A stretch of DNA of 64,000 nucleotides from positions 402,982,130-403,046,129 of the forward strand of contig CM077668.1 in the NCBI GenBank assembly GCA_039707655.1, in the 5' to 3' direction. Each line of letters opens with the position of its first letter. Position 1 is the stretch's first letter. The translations under genes and the position numbers were made by a program. The notes under the pieces were generated by a model. The model did not search any database, was not told the DNA's origin, and worked only from the letters and a program-made list of their open reading frames with translations. Source of the stretch: Elymus sibiricus. Taxonomy: Eukaryota; Streptophyta; Magnoliopsida; Poales; Poaceae. Shown in pieces: positions 1-8,593 of this stretch.

Positions 1-1394
1 CCGCGGCGGCCGGGGCGCCGGATGCCCTGGAGGAGGCACTGCAAAGTGATTCCATTGTGGAAGAACACCGTACCCTGATGGGTGCGGTGTTGGAGAAGAT
101 TTGGTCCGCCAACCGCGGAGTGAATGATGCCTTTGGTAGCCTGCTAACGGGCTTCGAGGTAGGCGATGTAATGCCCTCTATTATTTTTTACTAGAAAAAG
201 GAATAGGCCTGTCTTCATACACACAGTAGCCCCTGAGACTTTGTCTGGTTTTGAAAAGAACCGGACAAAGGATCGACATACATAGTCTTCGGAGATTTAA
301 CTGGTTGCGCTTTGACATGGCAGGCCTCCATGCTTGCTGCAGCGGCAAATGCCGCGGAGATTTCCGAATTGAATCGGAAACTCCATGTCGTGGACGAGGA
401 GATCGACCGCGTCAACAAGCGGTTTGAGGAAATGCAAGGTATGCGAATTTGAGTATTTCAATAGTTCAGATTTAGAGTAGTCCGGTGAAGGTTGACATTA
501 TATTTGTGTATGGCGGCAGTTGGCGCCGCTGAGGTCGAGGACCTCAGGAATGCCCTCGCTGAAGCCAAAGAAGAGGCCGCGGCGAGCAAAGCGGCCGCTG
601 ACAAAGCGGCTGCCGATCTAAAGGTCGAACAGACTGCCCGGCGCCAGCACGAAGCTCGGGTGTCCGAAGTCGAGGAAGAGCTCCAGGAAGCCATCACGAA
701 GTGTGAGGCTCTGGAGGAGAAGACTTCTGCTCAGTCGTCGGAGCTCGCCAAGATTAGAAAGGACGCCGAAGAGGCGTGGAGCGAGTCCCGGAGTGCTCGC
801 GAGGAGATCCGCCAGGCGAAGCTGATAGCAGCTGGTAAGCCTTTTTTATTGCAGAGTATCTTTGGAGGTCAGCGATACGCGTTACTCACCCGAGTATGGC
901 GCTCTCCAGGTGCATTTGCGGACCTTCCAAGGAGTGCTGCCGATGCCGCGAAGTACTTCCGTGCTCGGGAGGGGCAGGCAATGGAGAAACTATTCTGGTC
1001 ACAATTCCTGGCGCCCGAACATCCTCCCCTCCTGAGTAACCAGATGAAGCAACTAGTGGAGCTACACAGGGTGGCGGACCTAGCCATGAAGGACCTGTCC
1101 GTCCAGTTGTGGTCGGCCGAGCCAATTCCCAGTAGCTACTTCGGGTTGGTAAAGCGGCTGCTTGACGCGCCCGCACGGATTGAAGCGACGAAGCGCTCGG
1201 CCTGCATAGAGGGTGCTCGGATGGCCTTTGCCAGGACCAAGGTCCAGTGGCCGAAGGTGCAGGCCACCGAAGTGGCTACTGGTCCTCCGCCAAAAGGGAA
1301 AGAGCACCGGAATCCGGAGATGTACTTCGCCGAAGTCCTAGAAGGAGTTCGGGCGATCGAGGGTCAATGCTCCAAGGATGTATTGTATGAGTGA
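1..1394 (+). CDS. Spliced antisense ORF of the Tat-like element (coiled-coil gypsy-type transposon protein), 5' end missing
   Basis: I infer three exons. The first runs from the window edge to 158, with donor GT at 159. The second is 324-438, after acceptor CAG and before donor GT at 439. The third is 520-1394, ending in TGA. The reading frame stays open across both junctions, and the introns of 165 and 81 nt begin GT and end AG. The N-terminal part is a long charged alanine/glutamate-rich coiled coil. The C-terminal part (from the GKPFLLQSIFGGQRYALL stretch, about 853 on) resembles the plant family annotated as putative gypsy type transposon (Pfam Transposase_28 group, from memory). It lies opposite in strand to gag and converges on it. 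The function is unknown; no catalytic motif is visible. The ATG at 492 lies inside intron 2 and is probably not the real start. Confidence 0.6.
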
Positions 1395-2776
1395 TATATC
1401 ATGGCGTGTAAAACTATGGCGTAAACCTTTTGGTGTATATATTATGCATGCGCTGCTTATTTGTGCAACTTCATTATTTTGACTCCTCTGCGGCTGTTTT
1501 ATACTGAAAGTTACCAGTCGTCGGCTTCTGCCCCCATGTAGATATTACATGGGTGTTCCGAACTTCACATCTCTACACTTATCCAACGTCTTGGTCCATT
1601 AAGGAGGTTTATGTGGGCGGAACCAGGCAATCGGACTATGCGGTTTTATCACTTTCACTTAGCCATAGGAGCTTGACTATGAAGCTAAGGACTAGCCCCT
1701 AGTGTGCGATAGGCTAGCCGAACTATGCACTTTTTACACACGGCTAGACGAAGACCAGCCCCTCGTATAACATGGAGTAATCACCAACGGTTCGTAGTAT
1801 AACACTAAGTCATCGGATCGCTCACCAGCTCTCGCATATTATGACAGTCAGTTTTCGGCTTTCTCTACTAAGGTACTTGACCGGACTAGCCAGAAATACA
1901 ATTGCAGTAGTTCTCCCTTTACCCTCTTAGCCGAACGTGCGGAACATAAGCTGGTAAACACAGGAGCCAGGCAACCCAACTATTGACCAAAGACATAATT
2001 CGGAGCCGATGCATATAATGCAATATCCGAGACGCTGAAGATGCCTAAAAAGGTGTTCGGACTTTTAATATACAGGGCTGTCACAGCCCCCAGGTTATAT
2101 AACCGGTGTACGACAAACACTCAGCGGATTTCTCGGCTTTTGGAAAGGCAGAAAAGAAACAAGCAAAAAAGGGGTATTTCGAGAATACAGACCGAATGAG
2201 TCAAAAAGTGTTTTAACTTCTGCCTTTGTATTCGTTACATGACATCAAGCCGTACAATGTAAAATAGCCAAAATACAATAGTACAATTATATGTGTGAAT
2301 GTTTATACAAGGGAAAGGTCTACACAGGGCTTATAATATGGTCTGACATCCCGACGCTGCCCTGTTGCACATCTGCGCCTTTACTCCTTGGCGGGAAGAC
2401 ATCCTTGAAGGGTACTAATCCGGCAATTGGGTCCTGCGAAAAAAAGGATCGGAAAAGGAGGGTCAACGTATAGCTTTACGCCGAATAGGTTCTTTACGTA
2501 ACCTGTGATGATTCGAAAATCCAGCGGTCCATGTAGGGTCGAACCGTGCTATGGACATTGTAATAAGGATGCCTCCGTTGCTGCCCAAGGTATTTTAAGT
2601 GCGAAATTATGTTCACGAGGTACATATTTTACCGGTATGGTGGGCGTGCTCCGGAGGCGGAACTGCTAGTCGAGCTACGGTTCAGATGAGCCCCCGTGCG
2701 TCAGTGCGGATCGGGCACGTTTGCCAGAATCACGGTCTTTGACGGCCGGGGATCTATTCGGCTTGAAAAGGCCGCA
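1395..2776. other. Non-coding spacer of the Tat-like element where pol would be expected
   Basis: There is no ORF of substance and no RT, RNase H or integrase motif on either strand. The stretch carries phrases such as GGTACTTGACC...CTCCCTTTACCC and 'AGCCCC...' that recur at about 10100-10800 in the second family member. In the minus frame, homology-like text continues some 90 nt beyond the gag stop before it is lost, so the pol deletion probably begins near 2690. Confidence 0.6.
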
Positions 2777-5700
2777 CTATACTTCGGCTGCCAGAGCCGC
2801 AGTATGCTCCTCAGTTCGGAGGGAGCGTTCTGTATTACCATTGACTGTGATGACGCCTCTGGGTCCGGGCATTTTGAGCTTTAAATATGCGTAATGCGGG
2901 ACTGCATTAAAGCGGGCGAAGGCGGTTCGTCCCAGGAATGCGTGATAACCACTGCGGAAAGGGACGTTGTCGAAGATCAAATCTTCGCTTCGAAAGTTAT
3001 CTGGAGAGCCGAATACTACTTCCAGAGTGATTGTGCCTGTGCAGCGGGCTTCTACACCTGGGATTACCCCCTTAAAGGTGGTGTTACTGGGCTTGATTCT
3101 TGACAGATCTATGCCCATTTTCCGAACAGTGTCCTCGTATATGAGGTTGAGGCTCCTACCCCCGTCCATTAGGACTCTAGTGAGGTGATACCCATCGATA
3201 ATGGGGTCGAGGACCAGGGCCGCCGAACCGCCGTGACGGATACTGGTTGGGTGGTCCCTTCGGTCAAAAGTGATCGGACAAGCCGACCAAGGGTTGAACT
3301 TTGGGGCCACAGGCTCCATGGCGTAGACATCCCTTAGCGCGCGTTTGCGCTCTCTCTTAGGTATATGGGTGACGTAGATCATGTTCACCATCTTCACCTC
3401 AGGGGGGAATTGTTTTTGCCCTCCAGTGTTCGGGCGGCGGGGCTCTTCATCGTCCTCGCTCTGAGGTCCCTTGCCCTTGTCTTCGGCGTTGATTTTGCCG
3501 GCCTGCTTAAAAACCCAACAGTTATGATTGGTGTGGTTAGCAGGTTTGTCAGGGGTGCCGTGAATCTGGCAAGGCCTCTCTAATATTCTGTCCAGGGCGG
3601 ATGGACCGTCCTTGTTGCCTTTGAACGGCTTTTTTCGTTGGCTAGATTTGGAGTTGCTGAATCCGGCATTAACTACCGTGTCCTCTGTTTCTCCATTATT
3701 GTTTCGGCGCTTGTTCTTATTGCGCCGTGGTTTCCCGTTTCCATCCCTGACTTTTGAGGTGCCGGGGTCGGTTGTGTTATTGCTTCTACAAGCCAACCAG
3801 CTATCTTCACCCGCGGAAAAGCGGGTCATGAGTGCGATAAGTGCCGACATGGTTCTCGGCTTTTCTTGGCCGAGCTGTGGGGCGAGCCACTCGTCGCGAA
3901 TGCTATGCTTGAATGCGGCTAAGGCCTCGGCATCCGGACAGTCGACGATTTGGTTCTTCTTAGTTAAGAACCGGTTCCAGAATTGGCGAGCTGACTCTCC
4001 TGGCTTCTGGACTACGTGACTCAAATCGTCCGCATCCGGTGGCTGGACATAAGTGCCCTGGAAGTTGGCCCGGAAAGCATCCTCAAGGTCCTCCCAGCTC
4101 CCGATGGAGTTTTCGGGGAGGCTATTCAACCAGTGCCTTGTTGGTCCGTTGAGTTTTAGTGGTAAGTACTTAATGGCATGGAGATCATCTCCTCGAGCCA
4201 TGTGGATGTGGAGAAGAAAGTCTTCGATCCACACTGCCGGGTCCGTCGTCCCATCATATTGTTCAATGTTTACGGGTTTAAACCCTTCTGGAAACTGGTG
4301 CCGCATTACCTCCTCAGTAAAACACATTGGGTGTGCGGCGCCCCTGTACCGAGCTACGTCGCGACGGAGTTCCGATGACATTTGAGTTCGGAGTTGGTCC
4401 CGAGCTCGATCATTTTTGTCGCGCCAGGCTTGATGGCCGTTGTCTCGTGTGGGGGCATGTCCTCTTGATCCATAGATTAACCTGGTCTGGCCGGCTCTAT
4501 TGGCGAGGTCTTGGCGCAGGTCATACTTATAGCCCGACATTGCTGTTTCCTTGCCTTTATGGCGAAGGGGAGCGGGCTGGTGTTCGACATTGTCAACTGC
4601 CCTGTCCCGTCCACGAGGAGGACGATCGGGCTGATCAGCCTGGTTATATCTCGATGGTATTGGCGCTAGGGCCTCGTCATCGAATTGCGGCAGCAACTTG
4701 CGCTTGGGGTAACTCTTGGTCTGGCGTTCATAGCCGTACCCTTCTTCAGCCGCTAGAACTTTAGTCCATCTTTCATTGAGCGTGTCCTGTTCGGCCTTTA
4801 TCTGTTGCTGCTTCTTTTTGAGGCTCCGAGCGGTGGCAATAAGCTGTCGCTTGAAGCGTTCTTGTTCCAAGGGTTCCTCTGGGACGATAAAGTCTTCGTC
4901 GCCGAGGCTGATATCCTCTTCAGAGAGGGGTAGATAATTACTATCCTCCGAGTCATTGTGATCGGTGAGGTCTTCGGGATTGAATTGACCCTCCTCCTCC
5001 TCCGGCTCGTATTGCTCGAACGCGGGGTCAACGGGGTTAATGGGGTCATCGGCATTTTCTGGGGTATCTTCCTCTCCGGTGCCGGTATTACTCTCCCTGC
5101 CTCGACGCGATCGAGAGCGGCGCCGCTGACGTTGGCGTTTTGGTGGGTCGTCGACCGGCTTATCTTTGTTTTGTTCTGGAGTGCCGTCGTCCTTCTCCTT
5201 AGGTGTGTCCACCATGTATACGTCGTATGTGGAGGTGGCTGTCCAACGCCCTGTAGTGGGCGGGTTTTGGCCTGGTTCTACTTCGGCATGTTTGTCCATG
5301 TCGTCGATGTCTTCGGAAGCGTAGTCGAGCATGTCGGTTAAGTTTTCGACAGTGGCTATCAAGTGGGTGGTGGGCAGGGTGCAAAAATCCCCGAGCCCAG
5401 CCTCCCGATCGGGCCAGGCGCACAACGGAGGTCGAACCTCAGTGATGGCAAGAGATTGAATTCGGTCCAGCGCGTCGTTCAGCAGGGAGAGCTGGATGGT
5501 GGCACGGGGGTCCGGATCGCACTCCGGGTTGATTACCGGGGTGAGTTCGGCGGATGGTAACTCCGTGAGACCGGCTGTTGGAGCCGAACTCCTATCCGGT
5601 AGTGGGTCCGACTCATCGATGGTGAGTTCGGCCTGGATTGATTCCGGGCCTGCAGACAGTAGGGTCTTGCCCGAGCCTAGGACTCGAGGCATGACGGGCA

Positions 5701-6085
5701 CGATGGGTCTGGCGGAGTCCGACCCTTCGTCTTCGGACGACATGATCGGCTCCGAACTCAAGTTCGGAGACGCAGGGTGGGTCGACCCCTGGATGGGGCT
5801 GGATGGTGAGTCCAGAGGCTCCTCTCCGAGATTGTGGGGCGCGCCGGGCGAGGCCGCGAACCCCTCGAAGATGAGGTCGCCTCGGACATCGGTGACGTAA
5901 CCCAAGCTTCCAAACCTAATTCGATGACCAGGGGCGAAGCTGTCGACCTGGTCCAGATGACCGGTCGAGTTGGCACGCAGGACGAAGCCGCCGAACACAA
6001 AGAGTTGGCCGGGGACGAAAGTCTCCCCGGAGACGACACCATTGTCGATAACAAGGCGAGCCATCGATTCTCTTGGCGACCGCAC
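2777..6085 (-). CDS. Gag-protease polyprotein of a Tat-like Gypsy element
   Basis: This 1102-codon ORF is uninterrupted. The start could be the first Met or, more likely, Met8 (MARLVIDNG, 6064), because the primer-binding site ends only a few tens of bases upstream. The N-terminal 400 residues are low-complexity, acidic and proline-rich with a basic RQRRRSRSRRGR patch. A coiled coil follows near 405-450. A retrotransposon gag (capsid) domain lies at about 600-770 (EQYDGTTDPAVWIEDF to the ARQFWNRF region), a Cys/His cluster (CQIHG...HTNHNC) near 842, and an aspartic protease with the active-site variant MDGG near 973. Translation stops at TAG (2777-2779) just after protease, where related elements seem to read CAG, so the stop may be a C-to-T change. 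RT and integrase do not follow. The product could still form particles, which makes this a possible gag donor for other copies; that is inference. Confidence 0.85.
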   Translation of the reverse strand: MRSPRESMARLVIDNGVVSGETFVPGQLFVFGGFVLRANSTGHLDQVDSFAPGHRIRFGSLGYVTDVRGDLIFEGFAASPGAPHNLGEEPLDSPSSPIQGSTHPASPNLSSEPIMSSEDEGSDSARPIVPVMPRVLGSGKTLLSAGPESIQAELTIDESDPLPDRSSAPTAGLTELPSAELTPVINPECDPDPRATIQLSLLNDALDRIQSLAITEVRPPLCAWPDREAGLGDFCTLPTTHLIATVENLTDMLDYASEDIDDMDKHAEVEPGQNPPTTGRWTATSTYDVYMVDTPKEKDDGTPEQNKDKPVDDPPKRQRQRRRSRSRRGRESNTGTGEEDTPENADDPINPVDPAFEQYEPEEEEGQFNPEDLTDHNDSEDSNYLPLSEEDISLGDEDFIVPEEPLEQERFKRQLIATARSLKKKQQQIKAEQDTLNERWTKVLAAEEGYGYERQTKSYPKRKLLPQFDDEALAPIPSRYNQADQPDRPPRGRDRAVDNVEHQPAPLRHKGKETAMSGYKYDLRQDLANRAGQTRLIYGSRGHAPTRDNGHQAWRDKNDRARDQLRTQMSSELRRDVARYRGAAHPMCFTEEVMRHQFPEGFKPVNIEQYDGTTDPAVWIEDFLLHIHMARGDDLHAIKYLPLKLNGPTRHWLNSLPENSIGSWEDLEDAFRANFQGTYVQPPDADDLSHVVQKPGESARQFWNRFLTKKNQIVDCPDAEALAAFKHSIRDEWLAPQLGQEKPRTMSALIALMTRFSAGEDSWLACRSNNTTDPGTSKVRDGNGKPRRNKNKRRNNNGETEDTVVNAGFSNSKSSQRKKPFKGNKDGPSALDRILERPCQIHGTPDKPANHTNHNCWVFKQAGKINAEDKGKGPQSEDDEEPRRPNTGGQKQFPPEVKMVNMIYVTHIPKRERKRALRDVYAMEPVAPKFNPWSACPITFDRRDHPTSIRHGGSAALVLDPIIDGYHLTRVLMDGGRSLNLIYEDTVRKMGIDLSRIKPSNTTFKGVIPGVEARCTGTITLEVVFGSPDNFRSEDLIFDNVPFRSGYHAFLGRTAFARFNAVPHYAYLKLKMPGPRGVITVNGNTERSLRTEEHTAALAAEV

Positions 6086-6090
6086 AGCGG

Positions 6091-6110
6091 AACTCTCAAT
6101 GAAAGCACCA
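6091..6110 (-). other. Primer-binding site of the Tat-like element
   Basis: On the minus strand TGGTGCTTTCATTGAGAG begins one base after the LTR end. The same motif stands at the same place next to the LTR at 13217, which supports the orientation of both elements. I did not assign the primer tRNA. Confidence 0.65.
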
Positions 6111-6111
6111 A

Positions 6112-6583
6112 TGTCGGTGTCAAAACCGGCAGATCTCGGGTAGGGGGTCCCGAGCTGTGAGTCTAAGGATCAATGGTAACAGGAAACAATGGGACACAGT
6201 GTTTACCCAGGTTCGGGCCCTCTTAATGGAGGTAATACCCTACGTCCTTCTTGATTGTATTTGATGTAGACGATGATTACAAGAGTTGGTCTACCTCGAG
6301 ATCGTAATGGCTAAACCCTAAGTGGTATGCCTGTTGTAGTTCTGATGATCTCTACGGACTAAACCCTCCGGCTTATATAAACGCTGGAGGGACCTAGGGT
6401 TGTACAAAGTCGGTTACAAAGAAGGAATTATCACGCCCGGACACCTAAACCTGCCGTGACCCATATATAAGAGTCCAATCCGGACACGGGGGCAATCTTC
6501 CACCTCATCCTATACGGCCCACCAGTCCGGCCCATGACAATTAGGCCGGACACCCGAGGACCCCCTAGTCCAGGACTCCCTCA
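6112..6583 (-). repeat. 5' LTR of the Tat-like Gypsy element (472 bp)
   Basis: It starts TGTCGGTGTC and ends ACTCCCTCA on the + strand (TG...CA). It matches the two 482-bp LTRs at 8112 and 13217 over much of its length. On the minus strand a TATA-like TTATATAA lies at 6373-6380 and is probably the element promoter. Confidence 0.85.
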
Positions 6584-6673
6584 CCAGATGTTTGTAAAGT
6601 GGAAACTGAAGATGTAGCTACAAGCACAGAAGATAACAATTTGGATATTTTCAACTTGGAGACTGAGAATTAA
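6584..6673 (+). pseudogene. Possible C-terminal exon remnant of a host gene cut by the Gypsy element
   Basis: Directly right of the LTR the + strand is open for 29 codons up to TAA at 6671-6673. The residues are acidic and polar (DVCKVETEDVATSTED... ending NLETEN) and unlike LTR translation. AT-rich sequence that could be a 3' UTR follows. The stretch is short, and chance is a real alternative. Confidence 0.2.
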
Positions 6674-7050
6674 AGCTGGCAATTGGATGTTATACAGTGT
6701 TTTTTTAAGTGCCGCCAATACCTTTATTGCAGAGGGGATCTGAACATCAGCCTGATCAACCCTGCCATCTCCCGCCGCATTTGTCCTCCTTGCTCTCCAC
6801 ACATTCGTCCCAGCAGGGTACAACGCTTGCCACGAGGGCATGGAGGGGATCTGAATGTTAAGATTGTATGCTGCATTCGATGGTGTAAAATGTAACAAGC
6901 ACACCAAAAGGGTCATACAGTAGATTATCCCCTATTTTGGCATGGTGCAGATTGTCCACTATTGAGACTAAGTTTGATTTGCTGAACAATTCTCTGCAAT
7001 GCTGCAGAATACATCTGTAGTAAGAAATGATCAGTTGTCTTGCGACAACA
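6674..7050. other. Host flank without a recognisable gene
   Basis: Unique-looking AT-rich DNA between two LTR elements. Removing the element at 7056-19560 joins it to 19561 onward. I see no clear ORF or repeat. Confidence 0.5.
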
Positions 7051-7055
7051 CATAA

Positions 7056-8081
7056 TGTTCGCACACGAACACGTCACCGTGTACCCTCGACGCCCGGGGG
7101 TAATGCACCGCAACTCACGTCGAAGGAGACCCGGCCGCAAGCGCGGTACGCAAGCAATCCGGTGGGCGCTTTTGTAGACCCGAAACCTCACACGCCCGGG
7201 AGGTACCCCGTAAGGGCGCGCGGCGGCTATGGGCTGCCCTAGGTCGACCTGATCGTCCCTAGGGCCTCGAGGTTCGCCGCCCTGCAATGAACAAGAACGA
7301 ACAAAGAACGAGGAAGAAGAAGAACAAAGGGAGAAGATAAAAGTAAAGGTAAAAAAGTGGTAGATGATTGTTCGATTGCGTGTTGTTCAATCGGCCGTCA
7401 CCCCTTAGGTATATAAGAGGCGGCTGGACTTCCCGTGCAAGGAAAAGGCTTGGATTCACGTCCAAAACCCTAGTCAAATTCGGATGGTTTTGTCCGAACT
7501 TTCCAAAACTGTTCGGTTTAAAACTGGGTCACCTTGCGGGTCTTTTTTGATGTGGTAAATGACTTCGGATGGAAACGAGCCCAAAAGCAACTTTGACCGT
7601 TTCGACGAGGTGAACAACTTTCATGTTGAACGTTTTTTTGATCAGAGGCCATCTTGAGGGGGTTTTGGGCTATTATCCGAAGTTTGCAGCAGAGAAATCT
7701 GAAACCCGGATGGTTGTCCCCGGAGTGTCCGGCCATCTACTGCAGCAGCGTGGCTGTAACTTTTGAATGCAACCTCGGATTAAGACGATCTTTATATCAA
7801 AATCGTCTGTTTCGACGAGACGAAGAACTTTCATGTTGAATCTTTTTCCATTCGGGGCCATCTTAATTATGTTTCATGACATTCTATAATCTGATGTCAA
7901 CACGGGTATCTCCAAAATCATCATACGTTTTGCGTCCGGGTTCCGTTTTGTACCATCTTTATATCAATTTTGATCTTCTCTAAAAGGGTCATCCAATGGT
8001 GACTTACAACCATAATTTTGACTTCATCTTGATATAACTTCAAGCTACTCTTTATGATTGTGCCACTTTTGAGCGTCAACA
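7056..8081 (-). repeat. 3' LTR of the 12.5 kb Gypsy element
   Basis: TGTTCGCACACGAAC ... GAGCGTCAACA, 1026 bp, with a direct partner at 18529. It carries a purine-rich stretch near 7310-7360 and a TATA-like TATATAAG at 7411. CATAA precedes it. Confidence 0.9.
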
Positions 8082-8082
8082 C

Positions 8083-8098
8083 ATGCCCCCCTGTTTTC
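8083..8098 (-). other. Polypurine tract of the 12.5 kb Gypsy element
   Basis: On the minus strand AAAACAGGGGGGCATG lies one base from the 3' LTR, where plus-strand priming is expected. Confidence 0.6.
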
Positions 8099-8111
8099 CG
8101 GCAAAGCAAGC

Positions 8112-8593
8112 TGTCGGTGTCAAAACCGGCAGACCTCGGGGTAGGGGGTCCCGAGCTGTGGATTCCTGGATCAATGGTAACAGGAACGAAGGAGATGGTG
8201 TTTACCCAGGTTCGGGCCCTCTTTATGGAGGTACAACCTTACGTCCTGCTCTTGTTTATATTGATGAAGTATCAAGGTACAGAGTTGATCTACCTCGAGA
8301 TCATATGTTGTGGTCTAAACCCTAGGGGTATGATTAGTAATGTCGTAATCATCTATCGACTAGCCTGGACTCGGCTTATATAATGTACCGGAGGCCTAGA
8401 ATAACAAGAGTTCTAGTCGGCTACGTCGGTGGAGAGGAGTCCTTGTCCTGATCACCAAGTCTTGTGGAATCTTCCTCGTATATGTCATCGGTTGTCCGAA
8501 CTGGCCCATTAGTGAACCGCCATTGGGGTCCTCGGCCCGACCCACTGGTTAGGAGACGACGTGGTGAGTACCCCCTAGTCCAAGACACCGTCA
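8112..8593 (-). repeat. 3' LTR of the 5.6 kb element
   Basis: TGTCGGTGTCAAAACC ... AGACACCGTCA. On the minus strand a TATA-like motif lies in ATTATATAAGCCG near 8375-8385. Direct partner at 13217. Confidence 0.9.

Larger units (their letters stand above)
1..6583 (-). mobile_element. Tat-like Gypsy LTR retrotransposon, partial (3' LTR outside the window)
   Basis: The element reads right to left: 5' LTR at 6112-6583, primer-binding site at 6091-6110, gag-protease at 2777-6085, a 1.4 kb non-coding spacer, then a spliced ORF on the opposite strand at 1-1394. An accessory antisense ORF between pol and the 3' LTR is known from Tat-lineage Gypsy elements such as maize Grande and rice RIRE2, so I place it there by inference. 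Neither RT, RNase H nor integrase is visible between the gag stop and the antisense ORF, so this copy is pol-deleted. The spacer at about 1477-2100 matches part of the smaller element at 8112-13698, which shows that both belong to one family. The bases right of the LTR (CCAGA) should be the target duplication, but the partner lies outside the window. Confidence 0.8.
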
